A stretch of 7,123 nucleotides of DNA from Thermococcus sp. (GTDB taxonomy: Archaea > Methanobacteriota_B > Thermococci > Thermococcales > Thermococcaceae): contig DRGF01000053.1 in assembly GCA_011050175.1 (NCBI GenBank), positions 1 to 7,123 of the forward strand, written 5' to 3'. Under the pieces are notes generated by a model. It had not been told where the DNA came from. It saw only the letters and a list, made by a program, of their open reading frames with translations, and did no database searches. Numbering within the stretch: the first letter of the stretch is position 1; every line of letters begins with the position of its first letter. Of this stretch, positions 1 to 6,502 are shown one piece after another. A program made the translations under genes and the position numbers.

Positions 1-114
1 ATGAGCGTGGAGCTGCTCAAGAGGGACCTGAGGAACGTGATAAACTACTTTGGCCGGAAAGGCGTTGATGTTGATGATTTCGACGATAAGTTCCGTGAGC
101 TGGTTGAAGTTTAA
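1..114 (+). CDS. rio1: RIO1-type serine/threonine protein kinase, 3' end only (partial)
   Basis: Frame 1 is open from the first base to TAA at 112-114 and encodes 37 residues. The stretch MSVELLKRDLRNVINYFGRK matches the C-terminal helix of archaeal RIO1 kinases, where a motif of the type HP-x-(5)-L-x-RD-x-x-N-(6)-F follows the kinase fold. The ATG at position 1 is therefore most likely an internal methionine of a protein of about 250 residues, and the kinase active site lies upstream of the window. RIO1 is an atypical kinase/ATPase acting in late maturation of the small ribosomal subunit in the cytoplasm. The next gene, a Dim2/Pno1-like KH protein, starts 11 bp later and belongs to the same pathway. 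That pairing is known in archaea and supports the call, which otherwise rests on a short tail. Confidence 0.75.
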   Translation: MSVELLKRDLRNVINYFGRKGVDVDDFDDKFRELVEV

Positions 115-125
115 AGGGTGAGAGC

Positions 126-860
126 ATGGACGAGTTTGAGAGACTGCTGAAAAAGTATGAGCGCATAGACAAGGACGGCCGGCCCACCCGCGGCGACCGC
201 GATGAGGAGATAACCTACGTCGCGGAGGGCGAGCAGGAAGAGTTCGTGAGGATACCCAAGGAGAGGGTAGCGGTCGTCATAGGGAGGAAGGGACAGACCA
301 AGAGGGAGATAGAAAAGAGGACTGGAACGAAAATAGAAGTCGACAGTGAGACCGGGGAGGTCTTCATAACCTCCACCAAAGAGACCAGCGACCCGCTCGC
401 CGTCTGGAAGGCGCGTGACGTGGTAATGGCTATAGGAAGGGGCTTCTCCCCGGAGAGGGCGTTCCGGCTCTTTAACGAGGGCGAGATCCTGGAGATTGTT
501 AACCTGACCGACGTGATAATCGGCAACGACAAGAACGCGCTCCCCCGGGTCAGGGGAAGGATAATCGGCAGGAAAGGCAGGACAAGGGAGATAATCGAGG
601 AAATGAGCGGTGCGGACGTGAGCGTTTACGGAAAGACCGTCGCGATAATCGGCAACCCGATTCAGGTCGAGGTTGCCAAGACCGCTATAGAGAAGCTCGC
701 CAGGGGCTCCCCGCACGGTGTCGTTTACAAGTACCTCGAACGCAGAAAGAAGGACCTCGAACTTGAGAGCACCACCTACTACGAGGCCCTTGAAGGGGAG
801 CCGGTGGATTTGGGAGAAGACCACGGCGACTATGAAGACGACGACTTTTGGGAGGACTGA
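126..860 (+). CDS. KH-domain ribosomal RNA-processing protein (archaeal Dim2/Pno1 homologue)
   Basis: This 244-residue cytoplasmic RNA-binding protein has two KH domains. KH1 lies at about 41-103 with the GXXG loop G53-R-K-G56 inside VIGRKGQTK. KH2 lies at about 122-192 with G148-R-K-G151 inside GRIIGRKGR. This tandem layout is that of eukaryotic Dim2/Pno1, a 40S assembly factor. The Pyrococcus horikoshii homologue has been studied as binding the 16S rRNA 3' end and a/eIF2-alpha. By inference, this protein binds pre-16S rRNA near its 3' end. A charged N-terminal extension (1-38) and an acidic tail (DYEDDDFWED, 235-244) flank the folded part. The start is ATG 126, with GGTGA at 117-121 as the ribosome binding site. 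It sits 11 bp after rio1 and 2 bp before top6B, so it is probably co-transcribed with both. Confidence 0.9.
   Translation: MDEFERLLKKYERIDKDGRPTRGDRDEEITYVAEGEQEEFVRIPKERVAVVIGRKGQTKREIEKRTGTKIEVDSETGEVFITSTKETSDPLAVWKARDVVMAIGRGFSPERAFRLFNEGEILEIVNLTDVIIGNDKNALPRVRGRIIGRKGRTREIIEEMSGADVSVYGKTVAIIGNPIQVEVAKTAIEKLARGSPHGVVYKYLERRKKDLELESTTYYEALEGEPVDLGEDHGDYEDDDFWED
850..855 (+). promoter_or_regulatory. Shine-Dalgarno site of top6B
   Basis: GGGAGG lies 7 nt before ATG 863, inside the last codons of the KH gene. It decides the start, because an in-frame TTG at 848 would lie over the site itself. Confidence 0.75.
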
Positions 861-862
861 AT

Positions 863-2566
863 ATGGCCGAGGCGAATCAGCTGTTTAAGGAGTTCAAGAT
901 TCAGAGCGTCAGCGAGTTCTTCAGGCGAAACGCGGCAATGCTGGGTTACACGGGTAAGGTGCGCTCCCTCACGACCATCGTTCACGAGGCCGTCACCAAC
1001 TCCCTCGACGCCTGTGAAGAAGCCGGCATACTCCCGTACGTCCGCGTGGAGATAGAAGAACTCGGGACGGAGCACTACAAGGTCATACTCGAGGACAACG
1101 GGCCGGGAATCCCGGAGAAGTACATAACCCACGTCTTTGGTAAGATGCTCGCTGGAACCAAGGCCCACAGGAACATACAGAGCCGCGGGCAGCAGGGTAT
1201 AGGTATATCCGGTGCTGTAATGTTCGCCCAGGTGACGAGCGGAAAGGCGACGCGCGTAATCACCTCGACCGGCGGCGATATAATCGAGGCCTGGGTCAAG
1301 ATCGACGTTGACAAGAACGAGGGTAAGATAGTCAAGAAAGAGAAGCACCCGAACCCCAAGGGCTGGAGGGGCACGAGGATAGAACTCGAGGTCAAAAACG
1401 TCCGCTACATCCGCTCGAAGCAGGGTGTTTACTGGTACCTCAAGCTCACCGCCATAGCCAACCCCCACGCCCACATAGAGCTCATTGAGCCGGACGGAAA
1501 GCTCATAGTCTTCCCGCGCTCGAGTGATGAAATCCCGGAGCCCCCGGTGGAGATGAAGCCCCACCCGCGCGGCGTCCTCACCGACGACGTTTACAGGATG
1601 GCCAGGAGGACGAGGAGGAACACCGTCAGGCGCTTCCTCATCGGGGAGTTCTCGAGAATAAGCGACAAGAAGGTCGATGAGCTCATCGAGTACATAGCGG
1701 CGCTGAGGCTCATAAAGACGGAGGACGACAAGAACGTCCAGGAGCAGCTCTACGAGAGGCTCATGAACGGTGATGTGAAAGCCGTTCTCCGCTCCTTCAG
1801 GGGTTACACCAAGGTCGTCAAGCAGGTCGCCAAGATGATGGAGAAGCCGCCCGAGAAGCTCACCTGGCACGAGGCTGAGGAGATAGTCGAGGCGTTCAAG
1901 TATATGAAGTTCATGGCCCCGCCGACCCACGGCCTCAGGCCCATAGGGGAGGAGAACATCGAGAAGGGCCTCACCAACATCCTCAAGCCGGAGTTCGTCA
2001 CGGCGGTCACGAGGCCGCCGAAGGTCTACAGCGGTGGTATTCCATTCCAGGTTGAGGTCGGTCTGGCCTACGGTGGAGAGATAGGGAGCGGCTTTGACCT
2101 TCTCCGCTACGCCAACCGCGTCCCGCTCCTCTTCGACGCAGGGTCCTGTGTAACGACTCAGGCGGCGCGCTCAATAGACTGGAAGAGGTATAAGGTTGAC
2201 GACCTCGACAGGACGCCGCTCGTGCTCATGGTCAACGTCGTCTCCGTCCACGTCCCCTACACCGGCACAGGAAAGCAGAGCATAGCGAGCGTCGATGAGA
2301 TACACGAGGAAATCAGGCTGGCGATAATGGATGCCGCCAGGAGGCTCAAATCATACCTCGGCGGCAAGCACAGACGCCTGTACCAGGTGAAGAGGAGGAA
2401 GACCTTTGAGAAGTACGTGCCCGAGATAGCCAGGGCGCTGAGTGTATTGACCGGCGAGCCCGAGGAAGAGGTTAGGGACTACTTCCTGAAGTTCATCGAG
2501 GAAAGGCTTGCCCAGAAGGAGGCCACCGTGGAGGAGGTGGCCGAGGAGGTGAGCGAGAATGCCTAA
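863..2566 (+). CDS. top6B: DNA topoisomerase VI subunit B (GHKL ATPase subunit)
   Basis: This 567-residue subunit binds ATP and controls the strand-passage gate of type IIB topoisomerase VI, an A2B2 enzyme that relaxes and decatenates DNA. The Bergerat (GHKL) fold is complete: the N-box [10 protein letters not shown] (41-50, with E42 and N46), the G1 box EDNGPGIP (77-84), the G2 box [11 protein letters not shown] (107-117) and a GWRGTRIE segment (167-174). An H2TH domain follows at about 235-305. The transducer domain carries the switch-lysine motif GTGKQSIA with K471. A C-terminal extension (about 500-567) ends in a glutamate-rich helix. No intein or frame break is visible. The ATG start at 863 gives the N-terminus [11 protein letters not shown] expected for Thermococcales. 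The end overlaps top6A by 8 bp, as expected for obligate partners made together. Confidence 0.97.
   Translation: MAEANQLFKEFKIQSVSEFFRRNAAMLGYTGKVRSLTTIVHEAVTNSLDACEEAGILPYVRVEIEELGTEHYKVILEDNGPGIPEKYITHVFGKMLAGTKAHRNIQSRGQQGIGISGAVMFAQVTSGKATRVITSTGGDIIEAWVKIDVDKNEGKIVKKEKHPNPKGWRGTRIELEVKNVRYIRSKQGVYWYLKLTAIANPHAHIELIEPDGKLIVFPRSSDEIPEPPVEMKPHPRGVLTDDVYRMARRTRRNTVRRFLIGEFSRISDKKVDELIEYIAALRLIKTEDDKNVQEQLYERLMNGDVKAVLRSFRGYTKVVKQVAKMMEKPPEKLTWHEAEEIVEAFKYMKFMAPPTHGLRPIGEENIEKGLTNILKPEFVTAVTRPPKVYSGGIPFQVEVGLAYGGEIGSGFDLLRYANRVPLLFDAGSCVTTQAARSIDWKRYKVDDLDRTPLVLMVNVVSVHVPYTGTGKQSIASVDEIHEEIRLAIMDAARRLKSYLGGKHRRLYQVKRRKTFEKYVPEIARALSVLTGEPEEEVRDYFLKFIEERLAQKEATVEEVAEEVSENA
2545..2552 (+). promoter_or_regulatory. 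Shine-Dalgarno site of top6A, inside top6B
   Basis: GGAGGTGA is a full-length match to the archaeal 16S 3' end. It lies 6 nt before ATG 2559, within the codons of the subunit B tail. It supports efficient re-initiation at the 8-bp overlap. Confidence 0.8.
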
Positions 2567-3719
2567 ACCCAAGGCCATAAAGCGCGAGAGGCCCAAGGAG
2601 AAGTTCTCCTACGACCCCAGGAAGGTCCTCAGCAGGCTCGAAGAGTACGGAAGGAACGTGCTTGAAGCAATCAAGGCTGGCAAGAACCCCTACTTTGACA
2701 TTCCGATGCGCGGTCTTAGCAACGTCTACTTCGACGAGAAGAGCAGGCTAATCAAGATGGGCGACAAGCTCTCAAGGCGCTACTTCCTCAACGTTGCCCA
2801 CGCGAGAAAGTTCATGCAGACGCTCCTCGTAATGGCCTACGTCAAGAGGCTCGTAAGCGAGAACAAGCACGCGAGCCTTCGTGAAGCCTACTACGCCAAC
2901 AAGCACACCATACCCGGAACGAAGGAGAACACCTTCGAAGACCAGCGCGAGAGCGACCCGATAATAGAGGACCTTGAGAGGATGCTCGGCGTTCTACGTG
3001 AGGAGATGCACATCACCGCGGACAGGCGCGGTTACATCTACGGCGACATAGTCATACGCGACGGCGAAGACGAGTTCAACGCGAGCAAGCTCGGAAGCGG
3101 TGGCTGGGCCGTCCCCGGAACCGTGGAGCACATCCAGTTCCCCGAGATAAATGTTGACTACGCCCTGGTCGTCGAGACAGCCGCTATGGCCGACCGTCTC
3201 ATCGAGGAAAAGTTCCCGAAGAAAGAGAACGCCCTCATCATAGCCACCCAGGGACAGGCCTCGCGTGGCGTCAGGAGGCTCATCCACAGGCTCCACTACG
3301 AGGAGGGCCTGCCTATCATAGTCTTCACCGACGGTGACCCCTACGGTTGGTACATCTATTCCACCATAAAGCAGGGTTCGATAAACCTCGCCTACCTCAG
3401 CGACAAGCTCGCGACCCCCGAGGCGAAGTTCGTGGGCATGACCATGGACGACATAGAGCGCTACGGCCTCAAGAACGTCACGGAGAAGCTCAAGGGAATC
3501 CCTCCCAACAAGAAGGGCGGCCCGTCAGGGGACTACAAGCGCATCCTGGAGGAGATGGAGTACCCGTGGTTCCAGAACAAGGAATGGCAGAGACAGCTCA
3601 AGCTCGCCCTCAAGTGGGGAGTCAGGATTGAGCAGCAGGCCCTTGCCAACAAGAGCCTTGAGTTTGTCGCCAAGGAGTACCTCCCCGAAAAGATAAACAA
3701 CGGTGATCTGTTGCCATGA
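2559..3719 (+). CDS. top6A: DNA topoisomerase VI subunit A (Spo11-like DNA-cleaving subunit)
   Basis: This 386-residue catalytic subunit makes the double-strand break through a tyrosine-DNA 5' phosphodiester bond. It is homologous to Spo11. The winged-helix (5Y-CAP) part contains [11 protein letters not shown]108 and the second tyrosine, Y112, fit the R-x3-Y pattern of the catalytic site. The Toprim domain supplies E206 (VVET) and D258/D260 (FTDGDPYG) for metal binding. These residues sit at a constant offset of nine from the Methanocaldococcus jannaschii residues known for this role (R99, Y103, E197, D249, D251). The C-terminus retains the [12 protein letters not shown] and EQQALA segments usual in the family. 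All key residues are present and the length is normal. The start overlaps top6B by 8 bp, and the stop overlaps the next gene by 4 bp (ATGA). Confidence 0.97.
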   Translation: MPKPKAIKRERPKEKFSYDPRKVLSRLEEYGRNVLEAIKAGKNPYFDIPMRGLSNVYFDEKSRLIKMGDKLSRRYFLNVAHARKFMQTLLVMAYVKRLVSENKHASLREAYYANKHTIPGTKENTFEDQRESDPIIEDLERMLGVLREEMHITADRRGYIYGDIVIRDGEDEFNASKLGSGGWAVPGTVEHIQFPEINVDYALVVETAAMADRLIEEKFPKKENALIIATQGQASRGVRRLIHRLHYEEGLPIIVFTDGDPYGWYIYSTIKQGSINLAYLSDKLATPEAKFVGMTMDDIERYGLKNVTEKLKGIPPNKKGGPSGDYKRILEEMEYPWFQNKEWQRQLKLALKWGVRIEQQALANKSLEFVAKEYLPEKINNGDLLP

Positions 3720-4963
3720 CGACGACTGAAGAGCTCGTCGCGCAGGTTAACAAGATACTGGACGATATTGGAATAGACATGGACGGGTTATTTGAGACTT
3801 TCGACATCCCGTCCATCTCTTACCGTTTGAAAGAGAACCTTTCCCTCCTCCAAGACCTTGAGGATGACTTATCGAGGCGCGTTGGTGAGGCAACCCCATC
3901 GGTTATGGGTATGGGCAAGAAGGACCGCGACCCCCACCTTCAGTGGATCTACAAGAAAAAGCGCAACAGGGTCCTCGCACTTGAAAGGCTCCGCGCGGCA
4001 ATAACCGCCCACAAGATGGCCCTCGCACTCATATCGGCCAACTACACTTTCTTCCTCGGGAAGAAGCTGATGAGCATCGACGAGCTCACGAAGGAGAACG
4101 TCGAGCGCGTCAAGGCCGTCCCCAATCCAGTCCAGCTCGGCCGCGTTGAAGTCCTTCCATACCTGGCCTACTCCGGAGACGTCCTCCGTCTGCTCGCCAG
4201 AGAGAGCATTGAGGTCAGGGAGTCGTTCAAGCTCATCAAGGGCAAGCTCCGCGAGAAGGGAACCGTTAGAACCCACGGGCTCAGAATAGAGGTCGAGTAC
4301 TGGGAGAACAACCGGCTGAAGAAGGACCGCATCAACCTGCCCACGGACGCCGACATAGAGGCCGAACTCCGCCAGAGGTACGGAAGGCGCTTCCGCTGGC
4401 GCGTTCTGAGCTTTGTCAAGACGATGGGAGTGCTCATAAACAACCACTACACAGTGGACAACCTGGCACTGGCGTACTCAATCCTCGACCCGCAAAACGG
4501 CGTCAAGAAGCTCGGCCTCGACCTCTTCAGGTACTACTTCCTGACATCAGAGACGGAGAGGGAAAGCCTTGGCCTGTACCCCAACATAAAGCTCTGCATC
4601 GACTGCCACTATTCGATCTTCGACCTCCCGTTCATGGATGAGCCCGACTTCAAGACGGGCTACGGCAGTATGTTCCTCATACGGAAGTGTGAGATGGAGA
4701 AGGCCCTCTCCGGAAGGAGGAGGGACATAGCAAACATTCCCAACCATCTCCTCGGTGGAGTGCTCCTCTACGGAATGAGCGAATATACCGAAGAAAAAGT
4801 CGCGGAGCTCCTTGGAATCAACGCCGACGAGCTGGTCGAGGCGATAAAGAAGTTCGTGATCTCGGGCCTGCACAAGAAGCTCTTCGCCGATACAAAGAAG
4901 TTCGAGAAGTTCATGCCCAAGAGCGACAAGGCCAAGCAGTTCCTGGCCCTCCTCCAGGGGTGA
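3716..4963 (+). CDS. Conserved archaeal protein of unknown function (DUF530-like)
   Basis: This 415-residue protein looks soluble, with no signal peptide or membrane segment. I recognise it, from memory, as the DUF530-type protein found after top6A in Thermococcales; the name is less certain than the gene. Residues 1-120 are rich in charged helices. A basic stretch at 185-230 includes [20 protein letters not shown] motif (C294, C297, H298) followed by C325 could bind zinc. Residues about 343-380 ([12 protein letters not shown], then [19 protein letters not shown]) look like a helix-turn-helix at the end of a helical repeat, faintly like the second cyclin fold of TFB. These resemblances are inference. 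The start is ATG 3716, with GGTGAT at 3702-3707. It overlaps top6A by 4 bp, so it is almost certainly translated from the same message. No function is assigned. Confidence 0.85.
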   Translation: MTTTEELVAQVNKILDDIGIDMDGLFETFDIPSISYRLKENLSLLQDLEDDLSRRVGEATPSVMGMGKKDRDPHLQWIYKKKRNRVLALERLRAAITAHKMALALISANYTFFLGKKLMSIDELTKENVERVKAVPNPVQLGRVEVLPYLAYSGDVLRLLARESIEVRESFKLIKGKLREKGTVRTHGLRIEVEYWENNRLKKDRINLPTDADIEAELRQRYGRRFRWRVLSFVKTMGVLINNHYTVDNLALAYSILDPQNGVKKLGLDLFRYYFLTSETERESLGLYPNIKLCIDCHYSIFDLPFMDEPDFKTGYGSMFLIRKCEMEKALSGRRRDIANIPNHLLGGVLLYGMSEYTEEKVAELLGINADELVEAIKKFVISGLHKKLFADTKKFEKFMPKSDKAKQFLALLQG

Positions 4964-4967
4964 GGCC

Positions 4968-5399
4968 ATGAGGGTGGAGATAAAAGCGCGCAACAACGCC
5001 GAACTGATAGCAAAGCTCAACGAGGCACTGAACGAGGAAGTCACCGAGGTCTACATCAACCTCCGCCCGTCAAAGGAGATACTCGTCAGGATACTCGAGC
5101 GCGCGCCGAACGTGCGTAAAATCTCCTGCCCGCCGAGCCTCTACCCCAAGGTGTCGAGGAGGGTCATCAATGCACTCGCCCAGATGGGCATAGACCTCGT
5201 CCCCGAGAGCTACCCCCGCGGAAGGCCGCGGAAATACGACGAGCGGACCATCCGCGAGGTTCAAGACCTCCTGAGGAAGGGTGTGCCTGCAAAGGAGGTA
5301 AGCGCCCGCACGGGCATCCCCCTTAGGACGGTCTATTACATCATGGAGCAGGCCGGTGTGAAACCCGGCCTCAAGGCCACCCGGCCGTCTTCTCACTAA
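4968..5399 (+). CDS. DUF1699-like protein with C-terminal Hin-type helix-turn-helix
   Basis: This small 143-residue protein has two parts. Residues 1-82 form a compact alpha/beta domain whose INLRPSKEI and LYPKVSRR segments resemble archaeal DUF1699 proteins, an assignment made from memory. Residues 83-126 are a DNA-binding unit: PRGRPRK (83-89), then a helix-turn-helix at about 92-126 with KEVSARTGIPLRTVYYI. In Hin-type recombinases, a GRPR segment just before the helix-turn-helix enters the minor groove, and the same core defines AT-hooks. No recombinase catalytic domain is present. It is most likely a DNA-binding protein or transcriptional regulator with an unknown ligand or partner domain. 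The start is ATG 4968, with GGTGA (4959-4963) overlapping the stop of the preceding gene; the gap is 4 bp. It is the last gene of the topoisomerase VI cluster. Confidence 0.85.
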   Translation: MRVEIKARNNAELIAKLNEALNEEVTEVYINLRPSKEILVRILERAPNVRKISCPPSLYPKVSRRVINALAQMGIDLVPESYPRGRPRKYDERTIREVQDLLRKGVPAKEVSARTGIPLRTVYYIMEQAGVKPGLKATRPSSH

Positions 5400-5532
5400 C
5401 GTTTTCTCCCGCTACATTTCTGAAACGAAACCAAGAATACTGGGAACTTCAGCTTCGTCATCGGAGAGACTGTTCTTGCCGCGGAGCAAGGGCAGGTACG
5501 GGCGGCTCGCGGAGTACCTAAAGCGAGGGTAG
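5400..5532 (+). other. Spacer with coding-like stretch lacking a start codon
   Basis: The frame beginning at 5362 stays open to TAG at 5530-5532. Its last part reads SSSERLFLPR then SKGRYGRLAEYLKRG, which looks like the C-terminus of a real protein. There is no ATG or GTG in that frame. The only start candidate is TTG at 5476, which would give 18 residues and has no ribosome binding site. The opposite strand is also open here (about 5412-5534) without a start codon. It may be a gene remnant, a copy of an intergenic repeat, or chance openness in GC-rich DNA. Confidence 0.3.
5401..5409 (+). terminator. Weak oligo-T signal after the topoisomerase VI cluster
   Basis: A single T4 run followed by CTCCC lies just after the stop codon at 5399. 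Archaeal termination commonly uses oligo-T tracts, but this one is short and alone, so read-through into the spacer is possible. Confidence 0.25.
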
Positions 5533-5541
5533 CTTTAAAAG
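5528..5541 (+). promoter_or_regulatory. TATA-box promoter of the mptA gene
   Basis: CTTTAAAAG at 5533-5541 fits the archaeal TATA element. With the usual 25-bp spacing, transcription would begin near 5560-5564, giving a leader of about 20 nt before ATG 5581. The upstream BRE is not a strong match. Confidence 0.6.
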
Positions 5542-5558
5542 GGGGCAGGTTTAGAGGC

Positions 5559-5576
5559 CTCCAAAGGAGAGGTGAT
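5559..5576 (+). promoter_or_regulatory. Shine-Dalgarno site of mptA with a small overlapping inverted repeat
   Basis: GGAGAGGTGAT at 5566-5576 is a near-perfect Shine-Dalgarno sequence ending 4 nt before ATG 5581. It is preceded by an anti-SD-like CTCC at 5559-5562 that can pair with GGAG at 5566-5569 across an AAA loop. The site favours the ATG at 5581 over the in-frame GTG 5572 and ATG 5575, both of which lie within it. Confidence 0.6.
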
Positions 5577-5580
5577 GCTC

Positions 5581-6387
5581 ATGCCGATATTCGAGACACA
5601 GGAGGAGACCCCGGAAATTAGAGAGCGCCTTCACCGCGTTGGAATAACGAACCTCAGGACTGTGGCGAAGATAAACTGGAAGGGAAAGGTGTACACCTTC
5701 CTCCCGCTCTTTGAGATAACCATAGACGTCCCGGAGGAAAAGAAGGGCATACATATGAGCAGGCTCGTGGAGAGCATAACCGAGGCGATGAGCGAGGCCG
5801 TTGAGGAGGAGGTAATGGAAGCCCACAGCTCGCTCGAAGAGCTCGGCAGGTGTGTTATAAACCGCCTTGAGGGGAAGCACCCACACAGGCGCGCGGAAGT
5901 GTGGATTAAGGCCCACCTCATAATCCCAAGGGAGACCCCGGCGAGCAAAAGAACCACCTACGAGCCCTACGACGTCGAGGTCGGCGTCATTAAGAATGAG
6001 GACGGCTCGTTTGAAAAAGTCCTCAGGGTTAAGGTCATCGGCAACACAGCCTGCCCGCACGCGATGGCCAACAACGACGGGAAGACGCACATACAGCGCG
6101 CCGTCGGCGAGCTTGAGGTGAGGGCCGGCTATGACGAGGAGATAGCGCTTGAAGAGATGATAGACGTCGTGGAGAGCTCCTTCAGCCACCCGACCTACAC
6201 GCTCCTCAAGACGGTGGACGAGAACGCCGTCGTCCAAGGCATGTACAGGAACCCGAAGTTCGTCGAGGACGTCGCGAGGGAGATATTCGCGAAGGCAAAG
6301 GAGCGCTTCAACGGGAAAATCCACGTGCGCGTCATAAGCAACGAGAGCATCCACAAGCACGACGTCATAGCGGAGACGTGGAGCTGA
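5581..6387 (+). CDS. mptA: GTP cyclohydrolase of the MptA/FolE2 family
   Basis: This 268-residue cytoplasmic, Fe(II)-type enzyme opens the ring of GTP. MptA makes 7,8-dihydroneopterin 2',3'-cyclic phosphate for archaeal pterins. FolE2 relatives make dihydroneopterin triphosphate, also the entry to preQ0 for archaeosine. Family marks are RVGITNL (19-25), KKGIHMSR (54-61), TACPHAMA (156-163), DENAVVQ (213-219), [12 protein letters not shown] (223-234) and ESIHKHD (255-261). Probable metal ligands are C158, H170 (12 residues on, the same spacing as C147/H159 of the Neisseria FolE2), E214 and H258 or H260. Nothing is missing and the length suits the family. The ATG at 5581 is chosen for its Shine-Dalgarno spacing. 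The gene has its own TATA box and appears to be a single-gene unit. Sequence alone does not settle whether its product feeds pterin or archaeosine synthesis. Confidence 0.92.
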   Translation: MPIFETQEETPEIRERLHRVGITNLRTVAKINWKGKVYTFLPLFEITIDVPEEKKGIHMSRLVESITEAMSEAVEEEVMEAHSSLEELGRCVINRLEGKHPHRRAEVWIKAHLIIPRETPASKRTTYEPYDVEVGVIKNEDGSFEKVLRVKVIGNTACPHAMANNDGKTHIQRAVGELEVRAGYDEEIALEEMIDVVESSFSHPTYTLLKTVDENAVVQGMYRNPKFVEDVAREIFAKAKERFNGKIHVRVISNESIHKHDVIAETWS

Positions 6388-6390
6388 CGG

Positions 6391-6420
6391 GCTTTTCTGT
6401 TCTTCTCTTCCTATCTTACT
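6391..6420 (+). terminator. Pyrimidine-rich terminator-like tract after mptA
   Basis: Just past the stop codon the + strand is almost pure pyrimidine (GCTTTTCTGTTCTTCTCTTCC and onward), with T4 at 6393-6396 and several TT/TTC steps. This matches archaeal intrinsic termination at T-rich tracts without a hairpin, and a new promoter follows 40 bp later. Confidence 0.5.
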
Positions 6421-6455
6421 TACTGCGGCAGGTTCTTGCAGAATTAGTGAATGGG

Positions 6456-6469
6456 TACATCTTAATATA
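6456..6469 (+). promoter_or_regulatory. TATA-box promoter of the HD-domain gene
   Basis: TTAATATA at 6462-6469 is the most AT-rich octamer in the spacer and is placed about 35 bp before the start codon. The expected transcription start is near 6490, on top of the inverted repeat at 6483-6497, leaving a leader of only about 12 nt. Confidence 0.6.
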
Positions 6470-6482
6470 CCATAGAGACTAA

Positions 6483-6497
6483 CTCCCCATCGGGGAG
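6483..6497 (+). repeat. Perfect inverted repeat containing the Shine-Dalgarno site of the HD gene
   Basis: CTCCCC (6483-6488) and GGGGAG (6492-6497) are perfect reverse complements separated by ATC. The right arm is the only Shine-Dalgarno candidate, 5 nt before ATG 6503. The repeat also covers the predicted transcription start. It could be a DNA operator or, if transcription starts upstream of it, a hairpin hiding the ribosome binding site. Confidence 0.6.
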
Positions 6498-6502
6498 ACG
6501 AC

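Noticed and set aside
1..3. ATG at position 1 as the start of a 37-residue gene
   Set aside because: The sequence matches the C-terminal helix of RIO1 kinases, so this is an internal methionine cut by the window edge.
848..862. TTG at 848 as an upstream start of top6B, giving 572 residues
   Set aside because: It lies over the GGGAGG ribosome binding site and adds five residues not expected in the family; ATG 863 has proper spacing.
830..1930. Long open frame on the - strand (366 codons)
   Set aside because: It is antisense to top6B, has low-complexity composition, no family resemblance and no promoter; it arises from GC-rich codon bias.
3347..3631. Open frame on the + strand (94 codons) inside top6A
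   Set aside because: It is an out-of-frame shadow of the top6A Toprim region, with no separate ribosome binding site.
5351..5370. Hairpin GGCCGG/CCGGCC near the end of the DUF1699-like gene as an intrinsic terminator
   Set aside because: It lies within the coding sequence and the nearest T-run is about 30 nt away; archaeal termination does not usually need such hairpins.
5449..5463. C/D-box guide RNA on the - strand (CGATGA then CTGA)
   Set aside because: Only 5 nt separate the boxes, too few for a guide, and the C box is imperfect.
5572..5577. GTG 5572 or ATG 5575 as the start of mptA
   Set aside because: Both lie within the Shine-Dalgarno sequence; ATG 5581 has spacing like the other genes in this window.
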